DNA from: DATARN01 sp036264135
Lineage (GTDB): Bacteria; Actinomycetota; Acidimicrobiia; Acidimicrobiales; Palsa-688
Reading direction: 5' to 3'
DNA length: 64,000 bases
Assembly (NCBI GenBank): GCA_036264135.1
Contig: DATARN010000069.1
Coordinates: 1 to 64,000 of the forward strand
The translations under genes were made by a program, and so were the position numbers. The notes beneath the pieces are model-generated. The model saw only the letters and a list, made by a program, of their open reading frames with translations. It was not told where the DNA came from and did not search any database. This document shows positions 8,658 to 16,698 of this stretch, piece by piece; position 1 is the stretch's first letter, and each line of letters opens with the position of its first letter.

Positions 8658-9500
8658 ATGACGTTCCTTCGCTCCTTCTACCAGGGCCTGCCGCCGAGCG
8701 GTCAGCCGGGGGCAGGCCGGGTGGCCGCCGTCATTCGCCTGCTTGATGCCGAAACCCGGGCCCGTCCCGTCGCCCGGATCCTTGACCTCGGGTGTGGCGA
8801 CGCCGCCTTGACCGCCCTGGTCGCCGCCCGCGTCCCGCAGGCGACGGTGGTGGCGGTGGACTGGTCATCGCCGTGCGCAACGGCCGCCCGAGGTCGAGGG
8901 CTACCGGCGGTCGTGGCGGGGGTGGACGAGCGCGGCCTGCCGTTTCCTGCCGCATCCTTCGACATCGTGTTGATGAACGAGGTCATCGAGCACCTGGTGG
9001 ATCCCGACTTCGCCCTGGACGAGGCCCACCGGGTCCTCGGCCCCGACGGGTGCCTCCTCCTGTCCACCCCCAACCTGGCCGCCTGGTTCAACCGCCTGTT
9101 GCTTCTCGCCGGCGTGCAACCGGTCTTCTCCGAGGTCAGCCGGCTCGGCATCTTCGGTCGGCCCGGCCATGTCGTCGTCGGCCACCTGCGGCTCTTCACC
9201 GCCCGGGCGCTGGTCGAGGACCTGCAGGCCCACGGCTTCCGCCCCGTCATGGTGACCGGGGCGCCCTACCACGACGTCCCCCGGATCGTCCAGGGGCTCG
9301 ACCGCCTGATCGCCCGCTGGCCGGCGGCGGCCGCCATCCTCGTGGTTCGTGCCGCTGTGGGCGGACCCGGCGGGTCGCCGGCTGACCCGGCGGGTCGCCG
9401 GCGGAGGCGGCGCCCGCGAAGTGACTCCCCTGGGTGCCCCGGCGCCGGCGCCGGCGGAGCGGCGGGGTCAGGGCGGCGGCGACCGCCCCCGCGGCGATGA
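8658..9500 (+). CDS. Class I SAM-dependent methyltransferase
   Basis: A 280-residue protein with motif I ILDLGCGDAALTALV, motif II VVAVDWS, motif IV FDIVLMNEVIEHLVDPD and the post-motif LGPDGCLLLSTPNLAAWFNR. The sequence STPN followed by a long helical region is typical of Methyltransf_11/23 enzymes acting in lipid or glycan pathways. ATG 8658 opens directly on MTFLRSFYQGLP; an in-frame ATG at 8634 is the alternative. The last 50 residues or so are low-complexity Gly/Pro/Arg and overlap the 3' end of the AftD-like gene in antisense, so the true functional end may be near residue 235. Confidence 0.8.
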   Translation: MTFLRSFYQGLPPSGQPGAGRVAAVIRLLDAETRARPVARILDLGCGDAALTALVAARVPQATVVAVDWSSPCATAARGRGLPAVVAGVDERGLPFPAASFDIVLMNEVIEHLVDPDFALDEAHRVLGPDGCLLLSTPNLAAWFNRLLLLAGVQPVFSEVSRLGIFGRPGHVVVGHLRLFTARALVEDLQAHGFRPVMVTGAPYHDVPRIVQGLDRLIARWPAAAAILVVRAAVGGPGGSPADPAGRRRRRRPRSDSPGCPGAGAGGAAGSGRRRPPPRR

Positions 9501-12500
9501 GGGCGGCCAGCTGCGCCGGCCAACCGAAAGCGCCGCCGTGACTGGCCGGCGGCTGGGCGGGATGGAAGGCCTCAATCAGCCCGGCCAAGACGAAGGCCCC
9601 GCCCGCCACCACCGGAATCCTTCGCCGCCACGCCGGCACCATCGCCAAGCCGGCGGGCGCGGCCAACGCCAAGGGGCCGCCGACGAGCAGGAGGGCGGCG
9701 GCGCCGAACGGGATGGCCGCCTTGCCGAGTTCCCGGGAGCCGGCGGGCGCGAGCGTGACGTTCCTCCGCCGCCTGACGACCCCGCTGGCCAGCACGGCCA
9801 GAAGCACCAACGCCGCCGCGCCGGCGGCGAGGGCCAGGCGGAAGAACCGGTCGGGTGCGAAGTCCAAGGCGATCGGGCCTCCTGCGCCGGCGGGCACGAT
9901 CCAACCTTGCCGCCAGCCGTCCAGCCGGATGGCAACCAGGGTGTGACCGCCCATCCGGGCGGTCCATCCCGGGCTGAAGTTCTCCGACAGCGCCAGCACC
10001 GCCGCCCCGCCGGCGCCAACCGTGACCCGGCGGTGGTTCGTGCCCCACGTTGCCACCCCCACCGGCCGCGCCGAGGTCTCCGGCGCCGCGGTCGCCGGCG
10101 CGGGCCAATCGGCGCCGGCCAGGGTCGCCGAGACCACGCTCAGCGTGGCGCCGGCGTCGCTCTGCAACCGGTGGCGTCCGGTCGTCAACGCGATCGGAGC
10201 ATCGCAGGCGGAGAAGGAGACCTCGCTGCCATTGAGCAGGCTGCCCAGGCTGACCGTGGCCGAGGTCGCCACCGGCTGGCCGTCGATGCGCACCACAGGC
10301 CCCGCGCTGCAGGGCAGATTCACCTCAATGGAGGGGTCGGCCCCCTGCCAGCCGGGCATGACGGTGGTCAGGAGGGTGTCGAGATCGGGGTTGTGAACAG
10401 CCCGAAACGTGCCCGACAGTCGGAACGGATCCGCCCTCGGCACGACGAAGAGGCGGTCCAGACGGTCCTCCTCGTTCCCGCGAGCGTTTTGTCCGGGAGC
10501 GGCGAGCAGCCGATCGAAGGCGAAGAGCGGCGCCGCCGCTGCCGGCCGGGACAGCGCCGTGGCCTGGTCTGCCGGCACCGCCAGGGGGCGCTCGACGCTG
10601 AGTCCGGGAAGGGTGACTTCCCGCACGCCGGCCCGGGCGAGTGAGTGGGTCGGGTTCTCCCCCACCACGCCGAGGAGGGTGATCCGCAGGTGTCGGGTGG
10701 CCCCTAAGGGCAACGGCAGCCGCTGCGCCTGCTCGCCCGCGGCTACGGGGACGACGATCGTGCCGGTGTCGGTTGACACGGCGAGTTGGGTCGGCCGGGG
10801 CGCCGCCGCGCCGGGCTGGTAGAGCCGGACGGTCACGTACGGGAAGGAACCCGGCTCATCGAGGGTGAGTTCGACCCATTGCCCGTTGGAGTCGCCAGCC
10901 GCTCCGCTCTCCCAGAAGGTGGTCGGGTCGCCGTCGAAGGCGGCCATCGGTTGGGATTCCGGTTGGGGTGCCACCGCCGTGGCGTACGACGAGGCGGTGA
11001 CCGCCGCCGCCCCCACCATGGTGGCCACGGTCTGGTGATTGGCGCCGGCCACCGGCAGCCGCTCGAGAACGGGCCCGGTTTCTCCCGCCGGGGTTTCGCC
11101 GGCGGTCAGAACGTAGGAGTAGCCGTTGTCCACCAGTCCGAAGTCGTCGTCACGACGGGTCAGCCCGTCGGTCACCGCCGGGCGCACATCGGGACCGAGC
11201 CCGGTGGTGGGATCGCCCGCCAGGACGGTGGTCCCGGCCAGCTCGCCCCGGTCGGCTAGTTGGAGGAGGGCCTCTGGGCCTCCGCTTACGACGGTCGCGC
11301 CGCTCGCCGGGTACGTCACCGCCCGGGCCACGCCTTCGTCGATCTGGTAGATCTCCACCGCCCGCAACGCCCGGCCGCCCCCGACCGACTCGCCGCCCAC
11401 CGGCCCGCCGCCGGCGCCGGCCGTGAGCACAGGGCCAAAGGCGGCCGCCTGATGCAGGCCCGGGCTGGCGGTCAGAAACGCCCGGACCTGGGCCGGGCTG
11501 GGCGCGCCGACCCGTCGCCAGTCGAGGTCGTTGCGGACGACCAGGAACGCCACCCCGGCGCGGGCCAGGACCGGTGCCAGCCCCGGCGTCGGCCGGCCGG
11601 CCACGATCCGCCCGTCGATGGCGTCGAGGAGCCGGGTGAGGCCCGGGGAGCCGAGTGGTGCCTGGTCGCGCACCGCCCACGGGGAGGTGGCCAGGACCTG
11701 CAACGGCTCGTCCATCGTCCGTCCCCACGTGTATTGCCCGAAGCCGCTGGCCGGGAGGAGCAGGGCGCGGTTGCCCCCGGCGTGATCCCGAAGGTAGGTC
11801 GCGGTGTCCGACCAGTACGAGGGGATCCGGGAGAAGCTGCCCGCCGGCAGGAGCTGGCCCCGAAGGAGGGGAAGCGCCGTTCCCGCCAACGCCAACCCGA
11901 CGATGGCCACGGCCAGCGGCCGCTCCACTCCGGACGGACGGAGCCGGGCGAAGGCCCGATCCAGGAAGCCGATCAATCCGAGCGCCAACGGCAAGGAGAC
12001 GACCGGCTGGAACTTGTTGATGCTGCGAAAGACCGAAAGCGGGCCGTCGAGGAGGTGCTGGATACCGGTCGCCAGCGGTCCGCCCAACGGGCCGGCGTAG
12101 GCGACGGCCGTCAGGACGAGTCCGGCCAGGACGGCGACCGCCAGCCACGGCTGCCGCGCTGACGTGGCCCCGCCCGAGCTCCCCACGTTCCCCGTGGCCG
12201 CCAGTCGGGCCACGCCGGCCAAGCCGCCGGCCGCGAGGACGGCACTGGCGAGAATCGCCGCCGGCGTGGCGATCAGGACCCAGCCGCCCTGCCACCACGG
12301 CCGCCCCTCGGCGAAGTAGTGGGCGATCCAGTTGGCGCTGCCCCGGAGGGTCTCGGTCGCCGATGCCGTGGCCGTGGTGGCATTGGCCCGTTCGATGTAG
12401 CTGAGGAAGCCGAAGCCGAACTTCAACTCGACCAGCCCGCTGAGCGCCCACCAGGCGCACGCCAGGAAGAGGGCCACGAGCCACCACCCGATGAGCGCCC

Positions 12501-13149
12501 GCCGGCGCGGCCCGGGCCGGCGGGTGAGCAACCACAGCGCCGGCAGGACCAGGACCGCCGCCGTGGTTCCCGAGTTCACCGCCCCCATAAGGGCCACGGC
12601 GACACCCGAGCGGGCTGCGGCCCGCATCGGTGAGCCGGCCCGGGCGCCGTGGACGAGCGGCAGGATGGCCCACGGGGCCAGCGCCGCCGGCAGGACGAGG
12701 GACGACAACGGTCCGGCGAGGATCAGCAGCGCCGGTGACAGGGCGTAGGCGACCCCACCGGCGACCCTCGCCGCTGTCGACCCGATGCCCAGCGCCGACG
12801 CCAGGAAGATGACGCCGGCGCAGGCGACGGCCAGGAGGAGGCCGATCCACAGGCGTTGGGCCACCCACGCGGGGATGCCGGCGGCATGGGCGGCGGCGAA
12901 GAGTGGGGCCACGGGAAACAGGTAGCCCTGGGTCTGGTTCTGCAGGCTCCCGAAGCCGGCCAGCGGATCCCAGGCATGCAACGCCCGGCTCATAAGGCCC
13001 GCCGGGTTGATGGCCAGATCGAGCTTGGTGTCGGCGACCAGGCGGCCCGGGGCCTGGGCCAGGCAGATGGCCAGGAAGCCGAGGGAGGTGGCGGCCACCG
13101 CCCAGCGGGGAACGGGGACCGATGCCGGCCGCACCGAGACCGGCCCCAC
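9247..13149 (-). CDS. AftD-like alpha-(1->3)-arabinofuranosyltransferase family protein
   Basis: About 1,300 residues from GTG 13149. It matches the AftD family (DUF3367 GT-C enzymes, which in mycobacteria add arabinofuranose to arabinogalactan/lipoarabinomannan from decaprenyl-phosphoarabinose). The first membrane helix (about 16-34) is followed by ADTKLDLAINP with the catalytic-type Asp at residue 40, then the family signature LQNQTQGYLFP, and about ten more helices to residue 500. About residues 715-860 form a discoidin (F5/8-C)-like carbohydrate-binding domain (AFDGDPTTFWES), and helices return after about 1,100. It is last of a five-gene minus-strand operon; the upstream methyltransferase ends 20 bp before it. 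The final 80 residues are Arg/Gly/Pro-rich and overlap the convergent methyltransferase by 254 bp. AftD-like genes occur outside mycolate makers, so the polysaccharide is unknown. Confidence 0.82.
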   Translation of the reverse strand: MGPVSVRPASVPVPRWAVAATSLGFLAICLAQAPGRLVADTKLDLAINPAGLMSRALHAWDPLAGFGSLQNQTQGYLFPVAPLFAAAHAAGIPAWVAQRLWIGLLLAVACAGVIFLASALGIGSTAARVAGGVAYALSPALLILAGPLSSLVLPAALAPWAILPLVHGARAGSPMRAAARSGVAVALMGAVNSGTTAAVLVLPALWLLTRRPGPRRRALIGWWLVALFLACAWWALSGLVELKFGFGFLSYIERANATTATASATETLRGSANWIAHYFAEGRPWWQGGWVLIATPAAILASAVLAAGGLAGVARLAATGNVGSSGGATSARQPWLAVAVLAGLVLTAVAYAGPLGGPLATGIQHLLDGPLSVFRSINKFQPVVSLPLALGLIGFLDRAFARLRPSGVERPLAVAIVGLALAGTALPLLRGQLLPAGSFSRIPSYWSDTATYLRDHAGGNRALLLPASGFGQYTWGRTMDEPLQVLATSPWAVRDQAPLGSPGLTRLLDAIDGRIVAGRPTPGLAPVLARAGVAFLVVRNDLDWRRVGAPSPAQVRAFLTASPGLHQAAAFGPVLTAGAGGGPVGGESVGGGRALRAVEIYQIDEGVARAVTYPASGATVVSGGPEALLQLADRGELAGTTVLAGDPTTGLGPDVRPAVTDGLTRRDDDFGLVDNGYSYVLTAGETPAGETGPVLERLPVAGANHQTVATMVGAAAVTASSYATAVAPQPESQPMAAFDGDPTTFWESGAAGDSNGQWVELTLDEPGSFPYVTVRLYQPGAAAPRPTQLAVSTDTGTIVVPVAAGEQAQRLPLPLGATRHLRITLLGVVGENPTHSLARAGVREVTLPGLSVERPLAVPADQATALSRPAAAAPLFAFDRLLAAPGQNARGNEEDRLDRLFVVPRADPFRLSGTFRAVHNPDLDTLLTTVMPGWQGADPSIEVNLPCSAGPVVRIDGQPVATSATVSLGSLLNGSEVSFSACDAPIALTTGRHRLQSDAGATLSVVSATLAGADWPAPATAAPETSARPVGVATWGTNHRRVTVGAGGAAVLALSENFSPGWTARMGGHTLVAIRLDGWRQGWIVPAGAGGPIALDFAPDRFFRLALAAGAAALVLLAVLASGVVRRRRNVTLAPAGSRELGKAAIPFGAAALLLVGGPLALAAPAGLAMVPAWRRRIPVVAGGAFVLAGLIEAFHPAQPPASHGGAFGWPAQLAALIAAGAVAAALTPPLRRRRRRGTQGSHFAGAASAGDPPGQPATRRVRPQRHEPRGWRPPPASGRSGGRAPGRSGGRRGRAPRSP

Positions 13150-13169
13150 ATCGGGACCGGCGGACGCCG

Positions 13170-13889
13170 CTACGACGGACGCCGTCGCAGCACCGTCGCC
13201 AGGTTCCACGTGGCCACCTCCCGCATACCGGGGACGGCCACGATGGGGCGGCACCAGTCGGGGTAGTACCGCGGCCGGGCGTCGATCAGGTCCACGTCGG
13301 GGTGGCGCCGGGCCCAGCGCAGGGTGGCGCCGACATGGACGGGGAAGAGGGTGACCCCGTAGCGGTTCTTGGGCGGCCGCCCGAAGCGCCGCTCGTAGCG
13401 CCGGGCCGCCCGGTCGCCGCCCAGCCAGTGCCACGGCGAGGTCTCGTGACCGCCCCAGGGCGAGAACCAGTTGGTGAAGGCGCAGTAGATGGTGCCGCCG
13501 GGGCGGGTGGCCCGCACCAGCTCGTCGAGGAACGGCCACGGCCGCTCGACGTGTTCCAGCACATTGGAGGAGAAGCACACGTCGAAGGTGCGGCTGGGAA
13601 AAGGGAGCGCGGTGCCGTCGGCCGCCACGGTCGCCCCGGCGAGGCGGCGTCCGGCCCGGGCCGCCACCTCTCCGGCGTCGGCATCGACGGCGCAGTAGAT
13701 GGCTCCGGCGGCGGCAAAGGCGTCGTCGAACCACCCCGGCCCACCTCCCACATCGAGCACCCGGGCGCCGGCCAGATCGGCGTAACGACCCACCTGGCGG
13801 ACCGAGTCCTCAGCCAGGAAGCGGTAGAAACGCTCCGGTTCGCTCTGCTCCCGCCGGAACTCCTGGAACAGCCGGACGGAGCGAGCCAT
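13170..13889 (-). CDS. Class I SAM-dependent methyltransferase
   Basis: A 239-residue protein with motif I VLDVGGGPGWFDDAF, motif II CAVDADAG, a motif IV region FDVCFSSNVLEHVERP and TRPGGTIYCAFTNWFSPWGGHE. The NWFSPWGGHE ending of this block is common in methyltransferases next to envelope glycosyltransferases. ATG 13889 is used; GTG 13898 overlaps the upstream stop (GTGA) and is an equally good coupled start. It lies between a GT4 glycosyltransferase and the AftD-like gene in the same operon, so it probably methylates a sugar or lipid in the same pathway. Confidence 0.82.
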   Translation of the reverse strand: MARSVRLFQEFRREQSEPERFYRFLAEDSVRQVGRYADLAGARVLDVGGGPGWFDDAFAAAGAIYCAVDADAGEVAARAGRRLAGATVAADGTALPFPSRTFDVCFSSNVLEHVERPWPFLDELVRATRPGGTIYCAFTNWFSPWGGHETSPWHWLGGDRAARRYERRFGRPPKNRYGVTLFPVHVGATLRWARRHPDVDLIDARPRYYPDWCRPIVAVPGMREVATWNLATVLRRRPS

Positions 13890-13894
13890 CCCCG

Positions 13895-15016
13895 TCACGG
13901 CCGCTCGGCTGCTCCATCCGCCATGGCGGCGACCGGGGCGGGACGGACGTCCGGCGGCCGCCTCCCGCCGGACACCGCCTCGTCGGCGACCAGCAGGAAC
14001 TGGCGAACCGTGTCCGACCATCCCATCTGGCGGGCCCGAGCCCGTGCCGCCCGGCCCAGGCGCCGGCGGCTTTCGCTGTTGGCGGAAAGTTCGATCCACG
14101 ACCGGACGAAGGTCTCCTCGTCGGCGGCCAGCCGACCGGTGCGGCCGTCGACAACGGAGTCGCGAAGCCCGGGCACGGCGAAGCCGAGGGTGGGTGTCTC
14201 AAAGGCGGCGGCTTCCATGACTACGATGCCCCAGCCTTCCACCGATGAGGGGTGCATGAGCAGCCAGGCCGACTCGAGCCACTGGCGCTTCTCGCCTTCC
14301 GAGACCCGACCGGGGAACTCCACGCCCGGACCGGCCATACCCCCGAGGCGGTCCCGCTCCGGCCCGTCGCCGAGGATGACCAGTCGCCCCCCCGTCAGCG
14401 GGCGCACCTGTTCCCACAGCGTGAGCAGGAGGTCGTAGCGCTTGTGGGGGACCAGCCGCCCGAGGGCGACGAAGAGCGGCTCGGCGGACTTGCTCGGCGC
14501 CCCCTGGTGGCTGTCCACGCCGTTGTGGACAATCCGTATCTGCCCCGGTGGGACCCCGATGCCGACCAGGGCCGCTTGCGTCGACGGGGAAACGGCGACC
14601 ACCAACCGGCGGCGGTAGACCTCGGCCAGCGCCCAGCACTCGAAGGTCCGGCCGAAGGCGGCAACCGGCCGTGGGAACCACAGGGCCCACAGGTCGGTGT
14701 GGAGCTGGTTGACGAGGCAGATCGACGGTCGCCGACGCCACAGCGGGCTCAGGTAGGGAACACCGTTGACGACGTCGACGACGAGGTCGGCCTGGCGGTG
14801 GGAGCCCAGGTACCGCAGCGGAACCTGCAGGTAGTGGCTGTAGGTGCCCCCCACCGAGGTCACCTCGTAGGCGCGCTCGCCTCTCGGGCCGCCGCACAGG
14901 AGCCGAACCTCGTGGCCCTCGGCCGTCAGTCCGGCCGCCAGCTGGTCGACCAGGACCTCGGAGCCGCCGGCCAGGGGGTGGGCCAGATCCCGCCAGGAGA
15001 GGAAAAGGATCCGCAT
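13895..15016 (-). CDS. GT4-family glycosyltransferase (GT-B fold)
   Basis: A 373-residue cytosolic/peripheral glycosyltransferase. The N-terminal Rossmann half starts RILFLSWRDLAHPLAGGSEV, with the glycine-rich acceptor loop GGSE. The C-terminal half has the donor-binding pattern FVALGRLVPHKRYDLLL, then ILGDGPERDRL, and the GT4 E-x7-E element as PSSVEGWGIVVMEAAAFETP. It transfers a sugar from a nucleotide-sugar to an unknown envelope acceptor. Its ATG at 15016 overlaps the stop of the methyltransferase before it, so both are translationally coupled. The tail after residue 345 is low complexity. Confidence 0.9.
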   Translation of the reverse strand: MRILFLSWRDLAHPLAGGSEVLVDQLAAGLTAEGHEVRLLCGGPRGERAYEVTSVGGTYSHYLQVPLRYLGSHRQADLVVDVVNGVPYLSPLWRRRPSICLVNQLHTDLWALWFPRPVAAFGRTFECWALAEVYRRRLVVAVSPSTQAALVGIGVPPGQIRIVHNGVDSHQGAPSKSAEPLFVALGRLVPHKRYDLLLTLWEQVRPLTGGRLVILGDGPERDRLGGMAGPGVEFPGRVSEGEKRQWLESAWLLMHPSSVEGWGIVVMEAAAFETPTLGFAVPGLRDSVVDGRTGRLAADEETFVRSWIELSANSESRRRLGRAARARARQMGWSDTVRQFLLVADEAVSGGRRPPDVRPAPVAAMADGAAERP

Positions 15017-15687
15017 CAGCCGGGCCGCCGCGCCACCACGTCGACGTAGGCGCCCAGCCGGGCGGACCGGTCGGGAACACGGCCTTCCAGCCAGCGCAGC
15101 GCCGTCCACAGCGGCTGCCCGCCGCGCCGCACGACCAGCGCCGCCGGCGACACCGGGCCGTGCTGGCGGTACGAGACGACGTCCAGCCCGGTGCCGGCGA
15201 CGAGTCGAGTGAGCTCGGCCGCCCGGAATCGCGACCGCACCGGAACCCCCTCCCACTGCGGCCAACGATTCCGGGCCAGGCGGATCAGCGGGCTGTCTTC
15301 CACCGACTCGGCCAAGAGGAGGCGGCCTCCTGGGCGCAACACCCGGAAGACCTCGGCCAACACCGTGCTTGGGTTGACCACGTGATGGAGGACGTGCAGG
15401 CACCACACCAGGCCCACGGTCGCGTCGCCAAAGGGGATGGCGGCGGCGTCGGCGACGGCGACGGGCGCAGAACGGTACGCCGCCGCCGCCCGGCTTCGAT
15501 CGGGCTCGACTCCGACGGCGACGTGTCCGGCCGCCTCGATTCGCGCCAGCCAGAGACCGGGGCCGCACCCGAGGTCGAGCACCGGGCCGTCAACGGCCGA
15601 CCCTCGCAGCTGCGCTTCCAGGTCGGAGAAGGGAGCCAGCCGCCGTTGTTCGTCCCAACGCCGTCTGGCTGCGCCGCCGCCGCCCAA
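15016..15687 (-). CDS. Class I SAM-dependent methyltransferase
   Basis: A 223-residue protein: motif I VLDLGCGPGLWLARIE, motif II GVEPDRS, motif IV VGLVWCLHVLHHVVNPS, then LRPGGRLLLAESVEDSPLIRL. The start is TTG 15687, the only usable codon after an in-frame stop 9 nt upstream; no ATG or GTG precedes motif I at a sensible distance. It starts 5 bp after the previous methyltransferase gene and its stop overlaps the GT4 start, so it is an internal operon gene. The substrate is unknown. Confidence 0.82.
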   Translation of the reverse strand: MGGGGAARRRWDEQRRLAPFSDLEAQLRGSAVDGPVLDLGCGPGLWLARIEAAGHVAVGVEPDRSRAAAAYRSAPVAVADAAAIPFGDATVGLVWCLHVLHHVVNPSTVLAEVFRVLRPGGRLLLAESVEDSPLIRLARNRWPQWEGVPVRSRFRAAELTRLVAGTGLDVVSYRQHGPVSPAALVVRRGGQPLWTALRWLEGRVPDRSARLGAYVDVVARRPG

Positions 15688-15692
15688 CCCCG

Positions 15693-16592
15693 CTAGGGCT
15701 TTTGCAGCGCAAAGCGAAGGTATGCCAGCCCACCCGTGCTGAACTGCTCGTAGACGTGGCTGCCCTTGACCCCGATGAAGTTCTTGGCCATCTGGCGCAC
15801 CGGGAAGGGAATCGTGTCGTCGATCACCGCCTGGCGGCGGGGGGAGTCCAGCTCCAGCGCCCGGACGACGTTGGCGGTGATCGCCTCTTCCTGGCGAATG
15901 ACCAGCCCGGTGGCGGTCAGCTGGTTGCGCATGAGGTCGACGTCAGTGGCCAAGCGCAGGTCGCAGAGAAGAAACGACCCCCCGGGGCGCAGCACCCGGG
16001 CCGCCTCGGCGAAAAAGGTGGCGGGATTCGGGTAGCAGTGCGAGGACTCCACGTTGACGACGACGTCGAAGGAGCCATCGGGGAACGGCAGTCGCTCGGC
16101 GTCGGCGGTCAGGTAACCGAGACCCGGGCGCCGGTAACGTCTCGCCGCCGACGCCACCGCCCGGGGCGCCAGGTCCATGCCGGTCGCCGACCGAGGGGCG
16201 TACGCCCGCTGCAAGAAGTTGCAGCCGCCGCCCGGGCCGCAGCCAACCTCGAGGAGGTCCTTGCCGGCAATGGCGACCGGCTCGACCACCTTGGCGTACA
16301 GCTGGATGCTCAGCCGGCGGTCTTCCTCCTCCTCGGTCAGCTCCGGTACCTCGACGCGGCCGGCGCCGTCGAGGGCGGCGTAGCCGTAGTTCATGAACGC
16401 CGTCTTGTCGCCCAGGTACTTGGGCGAGTTCAGCCACTGGTAGACGGCTCGGATGATGGTCTTCTGCAGCCGTGGCCGGAACCCCGGGGCCACCCGCTCG
16501 GTGAGGTTCATCAGCATGAGCCCGGGGCGGAAACCCCGGAACGCGGGGCGAAGGGGCGCCTTATTCCGCTCGGGTACCGCTGCCCTGTTCAT
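15693..16592 (-). CDS. Phthiotriol/glycolipid O-methyltransferase-like protein
   Basis: A 299-residue methyltransferase resembling the mycobacterial phthiotriol dimycocerosate / glycolipid O-methyltransferase group (Rv2952-like). Shared features are the pre-domain sequence FMNYGYAALD, motif I LLEVGCGPGGGCNFL, GMDLAPRAV, the block FDVVVNVESSHCYPNPATF and LRPGGSFLLCDLR, plus the C-terminal FIGVKGSHVYE. The Cys-Gly-Pro-Gly-Gly-Gly run and the NVESSHCYP block are distinctive for that group. It is the first gene of the five-gene minus-strand operon. The family methylates hydroxyls on long-chain polyketide lipids, which fits the lipid-synthase operon 5 kb away, although they are separate transcripts. 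Confidence 0.87.
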   Translation of the reverse strand: MNRAAVPERNKAPLRPAFRGFRPGLMLMNLTERVAPGFRPRLQKTIIRAVYQWLNSPKYLGDKTAFMNYGYAALDGAGRVEVPELTEEEEDRRLSIQLYAKVVEPVAIAGKDLLEVGCGPGGGCNFLQRAYAPRSATGMDLAPRAVASAARRYRRPGLGYLTADAERLPFPDGSFDVVVNVESSHCYPNPATFFAEAARVLRPGGSFLLCDLRLATDVDLMRNQLTATGLVIRQEEAITANVVRALELDSPRRQAVIDDTIPFPVRQMAKNFIGVKGSHVYEQFSTGGLAYLRFALQKP

Positions 16593-16649
16593 GGATGGCT
16601 CCGTCGGGTGCGCACGGCACCATTCTGGCCGAACTCGACACCCCGGGTC

Positions 16650-16690
16650 GACCGCCCGAGGCCGGGGATCGGGCCCGGCCTCGGGCGGTC
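16650..16690 (-). terminator. Perfect 17-bp hairpin terminator
   Basis: Inverted repeat with a 17-bp perfect GC-rich stem (16650-16666 / 16674-16690) and a 7-nt loop, placed 9 bp after the stop of the minus-strand CARDB gene ending at 16699. There is no U-tract, as is common in actinobacterial terminators. It also separates that gene from the methyltransferase operon starting at 16592. Confidence 0.75.
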
Positions 16691-16698
16691 CCGTCGCA

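Noticed and set aside
7234..8661. Plus-strand open frame of 475 codons
   Set aside because: Gly/Arg/His-rich shadow of the GT-C-like membrane protein gene.
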